Positions 32,118-44,228 of a stretch of 64,000 nt of DNA are shown here, piece by piece (position 1 is the stretch's first letter; every line of letters starts with the position of its first letter). A model generated the notes under the pieces. That model had not been told where the DNA came from. It saw only the letters and a list, made by a program, of their open reading frames with translations, and ran no database searches. The stretch covers positions 2,686,924-2,750,923 of the forward strand of contig OZ020616.1 in NCBI GenBank assembly GCA_963971575.1. Direction: 5' to 3'. Origin of the DNA: Liopterus haemorrhoidalis. Its lineage: Eukaryota > Arthropoda > Insecta > Coleoptera > Dytiscidae. Made by a program: the position numbers and the translations under genes.

Positions 32118-33135
32118 GTTAATTAATTTTTAAATCAGCAATGAGCAAAAGTATACGCACTAATTGTCTATGTTGCAAATGAAAATGAACACGATTTATA
32201 TTGCTGTCAAAAACTGTATCCATGGTAATGACATAGTACATGTTGCATTAAAAAATAAATTCACTGTATAATATCTGTCCGTTTTAAATTTAGAAAGAAT
32301 TTGAATCATTGCAATACAATATGATCGAGAAAAAAAGGTGTCTAGATAGACATAGAATTCATTTATTTTTAAATTAACAGAATTGTCCACTTAACATTAA
32401 AAAAAAAATCAAGGCTTCATGCTTTTTTCGATCATATTTTAATTGTATGTAATTTAAAAACCAACTAATACCTTAAAAATATGCTAATAAATTCAGGTCA
32501 ATTTAATATTATTTATTAAATTTATTTTATTAAAATATGCAGTTTACAGTATTAAAAAAAAAACAAACAAAAAAAAATTTAAGTAACCCGCACAACTCTT
32601 AGGAGTGCCTGCTTAAGGAGGTGTTGGCTGCATAACAAGTCGCCCGTGTTCCGTCTCTATTTTATATAACCTTATTGGATATTTTTTGTTTTTTAGGTGG
32701 CGTGCCCATATCACCCCAAATATACATTAAAAAAAAGCATTAAAAATTACGTGTTTATTAACAATTTTGGTTATACATTTTTGCTGTAAAATAAATTATA
32801 AGTAAGATATTTCAAGTTTTTTGGGTCCTGAGTGTGCCTGTTTTTATTTTTTTGTTTTTTTTTTTTTGTCGTTACTTTGTTTTTACTTCCTTTAGGGAAC
32901 CATTCTATCAAGGCATCCTAGGTCTCATAATAACCTTATTCTGTCACTGTATATAAGGTACTCACGTTAAGTATAATATTAAATACTATAAAATTAATTA
33001 AACTATATAATTCAGGTTATGTTGGTTGTAGTACCAAGATCTAGGTGATTTGTCAAGCAGTACTGGTGCTGAAGTTGCCTACTTTTAGGCGTAATGAATT
33101 ATTATGGCAGGAAAATCAAATGTTATATCCTAGGT
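32118..33135. other. No recognised feature
   Basis: The stretch is AT-rich with A/T homopolymers (near 32400, 32555 and 32860). A 64-residue frame at 32196-32390 (-) has no motif. Confidence 0.3.
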
Positions 33136-34455
33136 CAGTGGTGTCAAACTGGCGACCCGAGTATTGCATTTTTACAGCCCGAAACGACCCCTTAAACTAT
33201 AATAAATATTAATATTATACAGTATAGGGGAAAAAATTTAAGATCGTAGCGCCACGCGGATTTTTTTGAAACCATTCTAAATCAGATACCACTTGACATT
33301 TACTAGTAAATAATAGCGAAAAGTGTATCAAAAAACGACAAAAAATAAATAATTGTTTGGGATTTTCTGATTTTGTGAAGTGACATTACTTGTAAACATC
33401 TAAAATACTATATTTTGTGATCTGGTTTTAAGTTATGGCGGTTTTCCATTGTCGATTATTTTAACTATATTGGGGGAAATAATAATTCCCGTATTGCTTA
33501 CCAAGGGGTAGAAATCTACAATGCTGGGCATATAATATTGTGTGGAGTCACTGAAAAAAACAGAGAGTTCATAAAGATTTATGCATTATGCCTACAAACT
33601 TGTGCATTACAAACCCACACACAATAACAGGAATTTTCAAGATATGCGATAATAAATACAAAATTGAAAATATTTTTTGTAGTCACTATCATTAAAATGT
33701 AATGAGCAAACTTTGATATAAGGGCTCACTTTTTTTCCAATTTTTAAATTGTTTATCTAAACATCGCGTCGATTCCTAACCTCTTGCTTTCCCAATTTTG
33801 TTTCGAACCGTACGGTGTTTGATATTAGTGGAAACAAATGAAACGATATTTCCGGGTTTCTTCTTCTCAATGAATTGCACATAGGCACACAACAATATGT
33901 ATTATACATTTTTCAATGATTATAATAAAACTTTAAAAACAAACTTCATACAAAACCAATACACAAAACGAAATGTTATCTGATGTACACAAGTTCATGA
34001 AACGCTCACCAGATGGTAGGGTGCTTAGCTGCAAATCCCTATAGGTGCAACCGCTGTGTACAGTACCAGTACGCTGACTTCAACCTGTTTTTGTTTTATT
34101 GTTCGATAAAGAAAATATTTTGGCAAAATTTAATTGTTATTATTTAAATATTATTTATTTACTTCCATCAAATACTACTAATATTTGTAATAATATTCAT
34201 AAGCGGGTTATTGAAAATGTAAACAGAAATTTCTACAATAGATTAGATTTTTGTTGTAAAGTGGAAATTTATTTGAAAATTTAATTTAGATGTAATATTT
34301 TTTTATTTTGTAAATTTATGTTTAACCTGAAAATAAACTTTATTAGAAGTTCGATTTTCATTTGTGCATAGCAACTGTTATTTTCAGATATAAATACAAA
34401 ACTATTATTACAAATATTAATTATTTTTTGTTGTAAATCGTCTATGGAGTCGATG
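33136..34455. other. hAT-type end at 33136, otherwise unexplained
   Basis: CAGTGGTGTCAAACTGGCGACC at 33136 is a hAT-style terminus. I found no partner end. The rest is AT-rich, and two short frames (34099-34284 + and 34281-34463 -) show no domain. The word 'gcaactgttattttcagatata' at about 34369 recurs at 37930. Confidence 0.35.
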
Positions 34456-35109
34456 CCCAGCAAACATTTTTATACGGGCCAGTACTGTTGAAGCACATAC
34501 TCCCCAGCATAGAAAGTAATGGGCCAGTACCCCAGTGTCCCCGTTGCCGTTAGCTGGCCCATTGGTGTATCAATTGCCGGCCTCAGCAGCAATAAAGTGC
34601 AAAATAATCGCATTAGTTGCTATTTATTTCTGATGGACCAGTGCTTATATTATACCCACTCTCTAGTATTTCAAATGTAACATATGTATTAACCTTATAC
34701 TTACCCAGTATTAAAATAAATTAATGGTTAGGTGCAAAATAAATACTCATTTGGCATTTCACCATCGTTGAATAAATTTATTTAACAAATAAAGTTGACA
34801 ATATCACATCAGTTTTAAACTATTAATAAAGAAATAAACGTTGCTGTCAATAGAATGATGCGATATTGTCAACTTTATTCGTTGAATAAATTTATTCAAC
34901 GATGGTGAAACAAAAGTAAAATGTAACATATTATCAAAAATAAGGAGTGCTCATAAAATGCTGGTAAAGTACTTCGTATAGGAGGAGTGCGAAATACAAA
35001 GGTGAAGTACATTATTAATAGTGGCGTTGCACAAACTTTTAGTGCCAGCAATTTACCAACAGAACAAGCAGTTTGCCAGCATTCGGCCTATGGTTGAATG
35101 TTTGCTGGG
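34456..35109. mobile_element. MITE with CCCAGCAAACAT termini and internal hairpin
   Basis: The outer inverted repeat is CCCAGCAAACATT / AATGTTTGCTGGG. The interior contains a near-palindrome at 34757-34909, with arms of about 45 bases (tttcaccatcgttgaata, then inverse). It is non-coding. I could not settle the target duplication. Confidence 0.65.
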
Positions 35110-35121
35110 TGTTATTAAAAT

Positions 35122-35623
35122 CAGAGCTTCGAACCGGAACTGAACCGAAAACCGAAAACCGTAAAAAACCGTTATTTTTGCCGGAACGAAAACCGGAACT
35201 GAACCGAAAAAAAATATCGGTTTATTTCGGTTCAGATAATGGTTATGTGAACGAATATAAATTACATTTTATTTAAGATTATTTTTTAAACTGATGAGCA
35301 GAAAAAAATCGTAATTTTTCTGAAAAGTAAAAAAGAAATTGCGATTCTATTATTTTAGGGGTGGGGGGAACGCCCAGACCCCCCCCCTGGCAGCGGCCTT
35401 GGTATTGTATTACAAAATAAAGAATAAAATGTTCTAGATTATAGTAGAAAATAAATTTCTAATACAAATAAAAGCATTACAAATTTATCACTCGGAACTG
35501 AACCGAAAACCGAAAAAAAACGTAATTTTTGCCAGAACGAAAACCGGAACCGAACTGATATATATTTTTTTAATTGAACCGGAAAGAAAACCGAAACGAA
35601 AAAAATAACGGTTCGAAGCCCTG
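35122..35623. mobile_element. hAT-like MITE with CAGRGCTTCGAACCG termini
   Basis: Termini are CAGAGCTTCGAACCG and CGGTTCGAAGCCCTG. The interior is made of repeated ACCGAAAACCG and GGAACTGAACCGAA words in both orientations. These explain the shadow frames at 35073 and 35439. The flanks are too AT-rich to read an octamer with confidence. Confidence 0.65.
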
Positions 35624-35659
35624 TAATAAATTTTAAAAACATTTTTAAATTTTTATATT

Positions 35660-35910
35660 TATAAATGCTGTGCACTGTCGGGGTCCATTTATTGTTTATA
35701 CATTTATTGTTGAAATACAGAACTACGCAAAAGCAATTTAGTTCCGCGTAAACGTTTAGAATAGCCTATAATGCTAATACTGGTTAACAAAATTATTATA
35801 AATTTAAAAAATTATTTTTATTTTTTTAATATTTAAATTGCTGTGCACTGTCGTGGACCATTTATTGTTTACGCAATACAGAACTACGCAAAAAAATCCA
35901 CATTAAATTT
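35660..35910. repeat. Tandem duplication, about 185-bp period
   Basis: The words 'tgctgtgcactgtcg', 'ccatttattgttta' and 'cagaactacgcaaaa' occur at about 35667 and again at about 35850. Confidence 0.7.
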
Positions 35911-36104
35911 TTCGTTAGCGAAACTAATTAAGAGGATTAATTTCTTTACTTAAGCCTTTATTTGATAATATTGGTAGACATTACGTCATTAATCCTTCCA
36001 AATATTTCTCGTTCACAGTCGTTTATGAAACGTTCAACGTAACGTTCAAGTAACAACACATGTGGATCAGTGCATTTTTTGTATAAAATACCCTTAAATT
36101 AATA

Positions 36105-37130
36105 ACTACCTTAAGCGCTAGTAGCCATAAATGCTGTGTGTAAACATATTTACCAGTTTTATAAAAAGTAAAATTTGAAAAAGTGCAATAGTGATGAAAC
36201 AAGTTGAGTGTCTATTGAAGTGTTAAGAAGGGACGTCCTATACTGACTCGACATCCCTTGGGAGCTAATAGCCAAAGATGCTGCACACCATTTTCTCAAA
36301 ATTCAAAAAATTCTGTGGATTTTAATTTTTTTATAAGTATTGTACAGGTAAATTTTATGTTTTTTCGATTGAATATTTTTAATAGCTCGAACGAAGTATG
36401 TATGTTCCTTGGGCGCTAATAGCCGAAAATGCTACACACCATTTTCTTAAATTTACAAAAATTCTGTGTATTTTAAATTTTTTGGAATATTTTTACGTCT
36501 CAATATTTTTAACAGCTCTAAGTAAGTTTGTATGTTCTTTGGGCGCTAATAGCCTAAACTGCTGTACACCATTATTTCAAATTTCAAAAAATTCTGTGGA
36601 TTTAAGATTTTTGTAAATATTGTGCAGGAAAATAGTTTTGAAAATGGTTTTTCGATTCAATATTTTTAATAGCTTTAAGTTTTATGTTCTTTGGGTGCTA
36701 ATAGCCAAAGATGCTGCACACTATTTTTACAAATTTCAAAAAATTATGTTGATTTTAATTTTTTTGTAAGTATTGTGTAAGTAAATTTTTGGAATGTTTT
36801 TACGTTTCAATATTTTTAACAGCTGTAAGTATGCATATGTTCTTTGGGCGCTAATAGCCTAAAGTGCTGTACACCATTTGTTCAAATTTCAAAAATTCTG
36901 TTCATTTTAAATGTTTTGTAAGTATTGTGAAGGTAAATTTTTGGAATGTTTTTTCCATTCAATATTTTTAATAGCTCTAAGTAAGTTTGTATGTTCTTTG
37001 GGAGCTACTAGCCAAAGATGCAGCATACCATTTTTTCAAATTTTTAAAAAATCTGGTTTTTAAATATTGTTCTACACCATTTTTCCAGTTACAGAAAAAT
37101 TAATGCGATCTTTTGACGCCAAGATTTGTT
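36105..37130 (+). repeat. Satellite array, about 150-bp units
   Basis: The marker TTGGGCGCTAATAGCC (or a near match) recurs at about 36259, 36409, 36539, 36691, 36844 and 36998. Each is followed by 'atgctgcacaccatttt' and 'aatatttttaatagct'. Unit length is 130-154 bp. An outlying unit lies near 37511, and a diverged one near 36117. Shadow frames in it are not genes. Confidence 0.85.
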
Positions 37131-37624
37131 AGTATATAATAAGGGATTTTTTTTTGCACATTTTTTTGTCAAGAAATTTCTCAAAAAAATGGATTTTTTG
37201 ATATTTTTTTTTAATCTGTACCTCAGATTTTATTTTGTTTTTTTTTATTTTTATGGCCATTACTGCTTTGGCAATTAGCCAGGACAATTATTTTTTGAAA
37301 AATTCCATGCCTGAACGGGATTCGAACCCGAGACCTTAGCAACGCAGAGCATGTGTGTTACCACTACGCTACGCTGGTCGGCTTTTTTGTAATTGACAAC
37401 GTAACTTAATTAAAATTTAAAATTATTTTTCAATAATATATATTTCTATATTTTTTTGGAATATTTTTCAATTAAATATTTTTAATACAATTAAGTAAAT
37501 TTATACGTCATTCGGGCGCTAATAGCCTAAATTGCTGTATAAGTTGCTTAGTATGACATACTCCCTAAGAACCTAAAAAGAGGGATATATGGATGCTGGG
37601 CAACACCTTAAAAAACACAAAATA
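37131..37624. other. AT-rich flank of the satellite
   Basis: It holds the tRNA-like element at 37308 and one diverged satellite unit at about 37500. Nothing else is seen. Confidence 0.4.
37308..37382 (-). repeat. tRNA-derived sequence (tRNA pseudogene or SINE head)
   Basis: On the minus strand box A TAGCGTAGTGG and box B GGTTCGAATCC are both near-perfect and about 35 nt apart, as in real tRNA genes. The T arm pairs (CGGG/CCCG). Only the first three acceptor pairs (GCC/GGC) form, and the anticodon arm does not pair. It is therefore unlikely to be a working tRNA. Confidence 0.6.
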
Positions 37625-37811
37625 TCCACGATTGCATATTGCCAGGGTTGGGGATGCAAATGTGTGTATTCAGCTCCATTGATCCTTAGTATAAAGTGCT
37701 GCCTAGGAAACTAAAATGTGGGATCTGTGGAAGCTTGGCCACACGATTGCATATTGCCAGGGTTGGGGTTGCAAACGCATGTATTCAGTTCCATTGATCC
37801 TTAGTATAAAG
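37625..37811 (+). repeat. Tandem duplication, about 112-bp period
   Basis: 'acgattgcatattgccaggg' with 'ttggggatgcaaa' and 'ccattgatccttagtataaa' occurs twice, at about 37630 and 37741. Confidence 0.85.
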
Positions 37812-37844
37812 CAGGGCTTCGAACCATAACGGTTCGAAGCCCTG
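37812..37844. repeat. 33-nt perfect palindrome made of two MITE termini
   Basis: CAGGGCTTCGAACC, five bases ATAAC, then the exact inverse. Each arm is the terminal repeat of the MITE at 35122-35623, so the two ends are joined with almost nothing between. Confidence 0.85.
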
Positions 37845-38142
37845 ATTAAAATTATACATTTTATTTTTTATGAAGGGCCACAAGAAAAAATCACAAAGAT
37901 TTAATTTTTTGATACAGTTGTCATTTGTGCAAGGCAACTGTTATTTTCAGATATAAAAAACTATTGTGTGTCTTTTTTCAAACAAATTGGGATTTTTTTA
38001 TTCAAAATTAGGCACAATGTGTTGGTACTAAAATACTGTACAATTTTTATTAATAAAGTTTTTGTCTAAAACTCATAGTAGAGATAAAATATGCAATGGA
38101 AAATTTAACATGTGAAAGCTCTATGTTGCAAGTCGAAAAAGG

Positions 38143-39392
38143 AAATTTTATATTTAGTGGATCGATTAAAAAAAAAAGTAAGCCGTATATAGAAAAAATG
38201 TTTATTAATTATTAAAATACACTTTTTGGGGATTTATTTCTTAAAAATAATATCGTCTAAATGTAGACCCTCGCGTTCTCGGCACTCATTTAATCGAACA
38301 GTAAAATTACTTATGACGTCTCGGCAGGTGGACTCAGGGATGGCTGCCATTTCGTGACGGATATTTTCTTTCAAATGCGCCAGTGAAGTGGGTTTATTGG
38401 CGTAAACTTTAAATTTAAGATAACCCCATAGGAAAAAGTCCATAGGGGTTAAATCTGGACTGCGTGGAGGCCAATTTATGTCACCTCTCCGGGAGATCAA
38501 TTTGCCTGAGAAAATTTCACGAACACGTGGCAGAGACATATTGGACGTGTGTGAAGTTGCTCCGTCCTGTTGGAACCATTTTCTTTGGTTATAGCCAGGA
38601 AAGTTTTGCAGTTCAGGTACCAAGAAGTTGTCTAACATCTCCACATAACGCTCTGAATTCACTGTAACTGCACGCCCCCTTTCGTCTTCAAAAAAGTAAG
38701 GGCCGATAATTCCTCGCGCCGACATCGCAGCCCATACGGTCACTTTAGGCGAATGTAGGGGTTTCTGATGTTTGCGTTTTGGATTCGTTGCACTCCAATA
38801 GCGGCAGTTCTGCTTATTTACGTGGCCATTAAGATGAAAATGAGCCACCTGATTTACGAAATTAAGCCTCTGACTGGCATCTTGGGGCTTTAATTCTTGC
38901 ACCAATTGAATTTTGTAGGGGTGCAGCTTTAGGTCTTTGTGCATAATGCGATGTAATGATGATCTATGCACATTTAAATCACTTGCGCGCTTCCGAATTG
39001 AAAGGTTCGGGTCGTCACGAACAGACTGATTAACATTCTCCACGTTTTCTATCGTTCTTGATGACCTAGGTCGCCCGGATTTTGATTTATCCAGCGTTGT
39101 ACCAGTCTCTTCAAACTTTTTAACCCAATGTCGAATGAGAGGAATGCTTGGCGCATCATTTAAGTGGCGAAAACCTCGAATACTGCAGAATTTTCTACGC
39201 GCTACAGTCGCCGAATCACCGTTTTTGTAAAACTCTCGCACGCATAACGCGCGGTCTGCTCCCGAGAAACGCTCCATAGCGACTGAATTCCCAAGAGCCA
39301 GGCTACCGATTTACATAACCCCCGCGCCCCTCGGATACGTTGCGTTCACGCAGTAAGCTAAATAAATATAAAATTTCTTTTGAGACACCTTG
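38143..39392 (-). mobile_element. DD41D mariner-like element, copy 2, one end truncated
   Basis: The right terminus (TTTTGAGACACCTTG, then TA at 39393) is complete. The left 16 bases of the terminal repeat (CAAGGTGTCTCAAAAG in copy 1) are missing, so this copy should not be excised by transposase. The body is nearly identical to copy 1, indicating recent common origin. Confidence 0.9.
38234..39277 (-). CDS. DD41D mariner-like transposase, open frame but catalytic Asp deleted
   Basis: A continuous 347-residue frame begins MERFSGADRALCVREFYKNG. It has the N-terminal DNA-binding half (IRHWVKKFEETGTTL, linker GRPRSSRT, RKRASDLNVHRSSLHRI) and the nuclease half with WFQQDGATSHT (second Asp) and SPDLTPMDFFLWG (third Asp, 41 residues later). 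Compared with copy 1, a net 45-nt in-frame deletion removes IERFSTFTNILFSDET between NFVNQV and HFHLNG, and with it the first catalytic Asp. The protein should bind DNA but not cut it. It could be a passive or even competing product if expressed. Its ends and context give no sign of host use. Confidence 0.85.
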   Translation of the reverse strand: MERFSGADRALCVREFYKNGDSATVARRKFCSIRGFRHLNDAPSIPLIRHWVKKFEETGTTLDKSKSGRPRSSRTIENVENVNQSVRDDPNLSIRKRASDLNVHRSSLHRIMHKDLKLHPYKIQLVQELKPQDASQRLNFVNQVAHFHLNGHVNKQNCRYWSATNPKRKHQKPLHSPKVTVWAAMSARGIIGPYFFEDERGRAVTVNSERYVEMLDNFLVPELQNFPGYNQRKWFQQDGATSHTSNMSLPRVREIFSGKLISRRGDINWPPRSPDLTPMDFFLWGYLKFKVYANKPTSLAHLKENIRHEMAAIPESTCRDVISNFTVRLNECREREGLHLDDIIFKK

Positions 39393-39394
39393 TA

Positions 39395-39783
39395 GTATAA
39401 CGCGAAATGAATATCTAATGTTTCATATTGTTTTGTTGGTAGGCTGGCCTACTAAAACATATTATATACTATATACTAAAGTGTTATTCAGAATAACCTC
39501 ATGAATAAATTTCATCTCGTTTTACGTGTGCAATGTGCAGTGTGCAGTATTCAAGTTGTATTAAACTCTTTTACCTTGTGCGTACTCATGATCAGGAGTG
39601 CAGTTCGCAGTTCACGCTTGCATTGTATCCGCTTCGTCTATTGAATGTTAAACGTCCCTGTCTCACTCCTCACGATGTACACCGCGAAATTCTAGAGGAC
39701 AAGTATCCACTCACTCTTTTCCGCTACCATTATTTTCACTTTAACTTTTCAATATTCAGTTTAAATTGTTGCTTCAGAAAAAT
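39395..39783. other. No recognised feature
   Basis: A frame at 39533-39835 (+) of 100 residues runs into the R2 element and shows no motif. Nothing else is seen. Confidence 0.3.
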
Positions 39784-39787
39784 AAAT

Positions 39788-40836
39788 AAAATTGATGTGA
39801 AGTGTGGATTTTCACACATTTCAGGTTTTTTGTAGGTATAACCAAAAAACCCTTATAGCGTCATATTGTCGTCTGTCTGTCTGTCTGTTCGGTAAAAATT
39901 GTAGCCAAACGGCTAAACCTAGAGAGTTGAAATTTGGCACGCTTATACAACTCTTTGACCCGCACATAGGAAAAATACAAGAACATCTAAAAAACATATC
40001 CCCCTAAAAATATAAACAAATATGTGCTCAACAAAAAAAAATATATATTTTTTTAAAATTCTGAATTGGGTATCAAATGAAGGCAATTAGTACGTGGATT
40101 AACGATCAAAATTTTATTTTTGCAAAATAAATTATTTCGAAGGGATTTTTGCAAAAATTGTGCAAAAAAAATTTTATCCCACACCCTGTAGCCCAGATGG
40201 TTTAAACTAAAAATCTAAAAAAAATATAAGTAATGTACATTGGTGTGAACCGGAATAGTACAACAGGAATTTTTGATCAGATTATGTTTTCGGAAAATAA
40301 CGCATTTTTTGTGTTTTTAATTAAAATATGTTAAATATTTAATTAGCTATGTAACACGCTAGATCAGTAGCTCTAGTGGCGTAGTTGGTTTTGTCATGCA
40401 CCTTGTAATTTGCAAACTAGAGTTCGAATCATGTTAATTTTATTTTTTCTGATTTTTTTGCATTTTAATTTTGTTTAAAAGTAAATTCTAGTTATATTTT
40501 GGTAAATGTTGCATTTAATTTATAAAAGCGTAAATTTAATAACCAGTGGGAAGTGTTGAAATTATAATTTAATTCTATGTTTGATGTATACGAAATCAGA
40601 GGGCGGGGCTAATGATTTAAGCAACCAGTAGAAGCCATAGGCGCAATTTTCAAAATCTTAATGAACCTTGCTATGTAAAAAAATACTACACATATTTAGA
40701 AACTTAAATAATGGTATTAGGCATTCGAATTAAAATTCATAAAAAAATATTTTGACATAAAATTTGTTTTGGCATCCCAAATAATCATCATTCAGTTACT
40801 AAATACCTGAAATTCACACTTCACATCAATATTTTT
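39788..40836 (-). repeat. R2 copy lying between GATGTGAAGTGTG inverted repeats
   Basis: TTGATGTGAAGTGTGGATTT at 39793 and its inverse near 40815 (AAATTCACACTTCACATCAA) bracket the region. Between them is an inverted R2 copy with a TCTG microsatellite (39871-39890) and the tRNA-like part at about 40367. The bracket may be the real element boundary or an older element into which R2 inserted. Confidence 0.6.
40362..40440 (+). repeat. tRNA-like segment inside R2
   Basis: Box A-like TGGCGTAGTTGG and box B-like GAGTTCGAATCATG lie about 45 nt apart. This is the same position and layout as 46997. Confidence 0.5.
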
Positions 40837-41572
40837 TGAATCTTACAAAGTTAAGGCTCTTGGTGGCGGATGGTAGAACATTATAGAATTTAATTACATG
40901 TTAATTTGCGCTATACCTGTACTCCTGAGTCTGGTAAATTCAGGACGAATATAATTCTTGTTTCTCGTGTCGTGTACGTGGAGAGAACTTTGGACAGAGT
41001 ACGTAGAGAGCTTGTTATGTACATACAGGAGGCAATGATGGATGTATTCGCGACTGCAAATAACATTGAGACATCTGGTGGTGACTGGCTAAATTAAACA
41101 GAAGCGTATATTTGGATAATATTTGTAGCGTGTTGTGCTGCAGTTTATCTGAATTAAGAAGTATTTTAAAATATAGTGACTTAAATACAGTGCTTTTTTG
41201 CCGAAATATTGTTTGAACAGATAAATATTAAGAAAAAACTTCTGATATATACGCTTCTCGTCCGCCATTAGCAGTTGTACGCAGCGCCGCCAACGTTAGT
41301 TTCAGTCGCGAATAGGGAAGGCAAGGTTAAAATGCCCAATTCCATAAAATTTTCTTTTAATTTATTATTGTTTATATTTATCTCTTTTTACAAATAGCAT
41401 GTATTATTTCCGCCAGTGCTTTGTGACCCTGGGGGGTGAATGATACAAAAAACTTCAACAAAATAATTATAATGTAATCAAGCATTTATAAGTAACACCT
41501 GTGTTAAAATAAGGTAAAATAAACCTCAAGCCACACACAGTTTTTTCACTTTGCACCTGTAGAACTGTATAC
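40837..41572. other. No recognised feature
   Basis: A 63-residue frame at 40906-41097 (+) has no motif. Nothing else is supported. Confidence 0.3.
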
Positions 41573-42393
41573 CAGTGATTCCTAACATTTTAATCTTCGT
41601 GCGCCACCTAAATGTACCAAATATTTTTGCGGCCATCTATAGTGCGTTCAAACGTTAGAATGCAGTACTGCTCTTATGGGAAATGGGAGCGGTGTTGCTA
41701 AATGTTGTAAAAGTGTCAAATATGTCAATTAACCCAAAATATTATTCCCAATATTAAATTCTTTTGTTGTGGATTCTGAGTGCGCTCAGGATGAAAAGGA
41801 TAGTGTTATTGGGAGAACCCTTCATAGCAGGGGGTTCTTAAACTTATGTAGTACGAGGATCCCATTTGAAGAAAAAAAAAATTGCGGACCCCCATCCCAA
41901 TACTAGACGTTTTACGACGTTCTTAAGACTTAATTTCTGGCTCAATAATCTCGTAGGCACTACGTTAATAAATATTGGTAAAAATGTATTGGCCCGGTTA
42001 CACGATGCCAGTAACTTGTGCAAGTACTGGCACAAGTACTTGTGCCAGTACTTGCGCAAGTCGTTTTGTCGTTTACACGTATTCCAGTATCTAATTTAAG
42101 TAACCTTGCAAAGAACCCGAAACACACTGCAAAATGTAGATGCTTCCAATTATTTTTTATGCATAAAACCGTCTTTTTAACGAGCCAATTTTCGATGTTT
42201 AACCTAATTTGATGTATTTTATGCGTACGTCTTTTCAAACAAAAATGAATTGGTGCCAAAAACTACATTTATTAAAAAAAGGTGTGAAAAAGTTTGTTTT
42301 TGTAACCACGGAAATACATCAGCTGTTCACAGCGGCCATTTTTAAGTCACTGGCACGGCTACTTGTGCCAGTAAATAGGAACGGCTTCTATTC

Positions 42394-44228
42394 TAGAGGT
42401 GGGAAATGCGAATCTTTTTAAAGATTCGTTCAGTATTCAGTACTTTCTAAAAAGATTCGTTCTTTTGGAACGAATCGTTGGCGTACAACAAATCTAGTGT
42501 TTACTGTCTACGTCACGCTGTCCTTGGCTTTGTTATTGCATAGTTGTGTACTGGGAGCTGAGAACAGTACCTATACATACTTCTTTAGTCGCTAGTAGTT
42601 AGCGAACGACGAACGTGTCAGAATACGTAGTACGTGTACGTGTCAAGTACACGTACGTATACACATTGTACGGCGCAGTGTATCGAGTCTGCCGCAGACG
42701 GAGTCAACTTAGGCCTAATTTTTGAAGTAGCATGACGTCACTATTAGTTCCACATCCTGCCACAGCGCCGCCACTATACAGACAATTTTTAAAACCGTTA
42801 TCTTGAACTACCGCCGTTAGAATCTGACGCTGTCAAATTCTTTTACCTACGACTCTTGAGAAGAGAAGTCACGCTTGCTATTGTTTGCTCTTGACATATT
42901 CATCGATTTTATATTATTGTGTTATTTGTCTTAAGTCTTGTTATTCGTTATTTTAACTATGGCTATTAAGTGTTATGTTCCGGGTTGTGATCAAAGTGAA
43001 AAAACAAGGTATCGTTTTCCCAACCCAAATTTAGATGTTGCTGCAGATTTATATAAAATTTGGCTTTCTATTCAACTTTCAATGTTAAGCAGTTTGGGTA
43101 CAATTTGTACCATATAAGCTTTTCACTTTTGTAAGAACAAACTAAGAGGAAATTTGTGTAAAAGTGAACAGCTTTTGTAAGCAGTTCACTTATGTAAGAA
43201 CAAACTAGATCTGGTTATTTTGGTTACTTTTATAGAGTGTTACTGACTTTATCAACGTTTTAAAAAAGTGACATTTTTTAATACCAATATGACTAACAGT
43301 TTCAAAGGTGCAAACTATTGTAAACAAATTTTCCTCTTAGTTTGTTCTTTCAAAAGTGAACTGCTTATACAGACGCATTTCATTATACGTTTTTTTGTGG
43401 TCATACCTACAAAACTAACTAAAATGTATAAAAATATTTTGTATATTATTTAATTATTTGTATTTATTTTTCTGTATAGTTTTTTGTTATTTATAGTTAT
43501 AATATAATATTGTAAATTACTTTTTATAATAAAAACATTCTAACATGATTTTGTATTTTTGTGTTGGTCTGTTCGTAAAGTCGTTTCTAGCTGTTTATTA
43601 TCATCAGACGCAAGCACAGAGTTATTTTAATTTATTCTATGCTGGTATCTGATAATAATAAATCGTTGGAAATGACTGTGAACAGACTTTGTAACCTTCA
43701 TTATCAAATAATATTTTTTAAATATCCCGCTCTACGTTTAAGCTTTCATTTTCGACCAGAAAACGCTGCTAATCGTTGCTTCAAAACTTAAAGGCAAGTT
43801 CAGCATCTATATCTCTTTTACCTATGGTCTGCCGTTCAGCTGTCCCTCGTGCCATGTTCTAAGTTCGCCCGTCCGGACTGAGATTACGTACCAGACTACA
43901 AACTTAGATGTACGTGTCAGTATACGTAGTACGGGTACGTGTCAAGTACACGTACGTATACACATTGTACGGCGCATTGTATCGAGTCTGCCGTTCAGCT
44001 GTCCCTCGTGCCATGTTCTAAGTTCGCCCGTCCAGACTGAGCTTACGTACCAGACTACAGACATAGATGTCCGTGTGTTCCACACTACACACTCGCCACT
44101 CGCTAGCATTGCTTCGTGAGTTCGGGTACTAAAGATTCGTTTGCTGCTTATTAAAAGATTCGGTCGTATCAATTCATTGCAACGATTCGTTCTTTTGGTA
44201 CGAATCGTTCGCGAACGACACATCTCTA
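42394..44228. mobile_element. Nested hAT element E3 with exact 8-bp duplication
   Basis: Termini are TAGAGGTGGG and CATCTCTA. TTCTATTC flanks both sides exactly (42386-42393 and 44229-44236). Inside, 'agattcgttcttttggaacg' repeats at both ends, and a GTAC-rich block ('cgtagtacgtgtacgtgtca', 'acacattgtacggcgcattg') occurs twice (about 42620 and 43920). It carries THAP-like DNA at 42959. Confidence 0.9.
42959..43117 (+). pseudogene. THAP-like domain start, 52 residues
   Basis: ATG 42959 opens MAIKCYVPGCDQSEK, followed by RYRFPNP and LYKIWLS. This matches the first half of a THAP finger (C-x4-C pair, then the FP and W positions), but it stops before the second zinc pair. It lies inside E3 and is different from the THAP element at 7189. 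Confidence 0.5.

Noticed and set aside
36105..37130. CRISPR-like array
   Set aside because: Eukaryotic context; whole units of about 150 bp repeat with no distinct spacers.
37308..37382. Functional tRNA gene
   Set aside because: A and B boxes are good, but the acceptor and anticodon arms do not pair, so I list it as tRNA-derived only.
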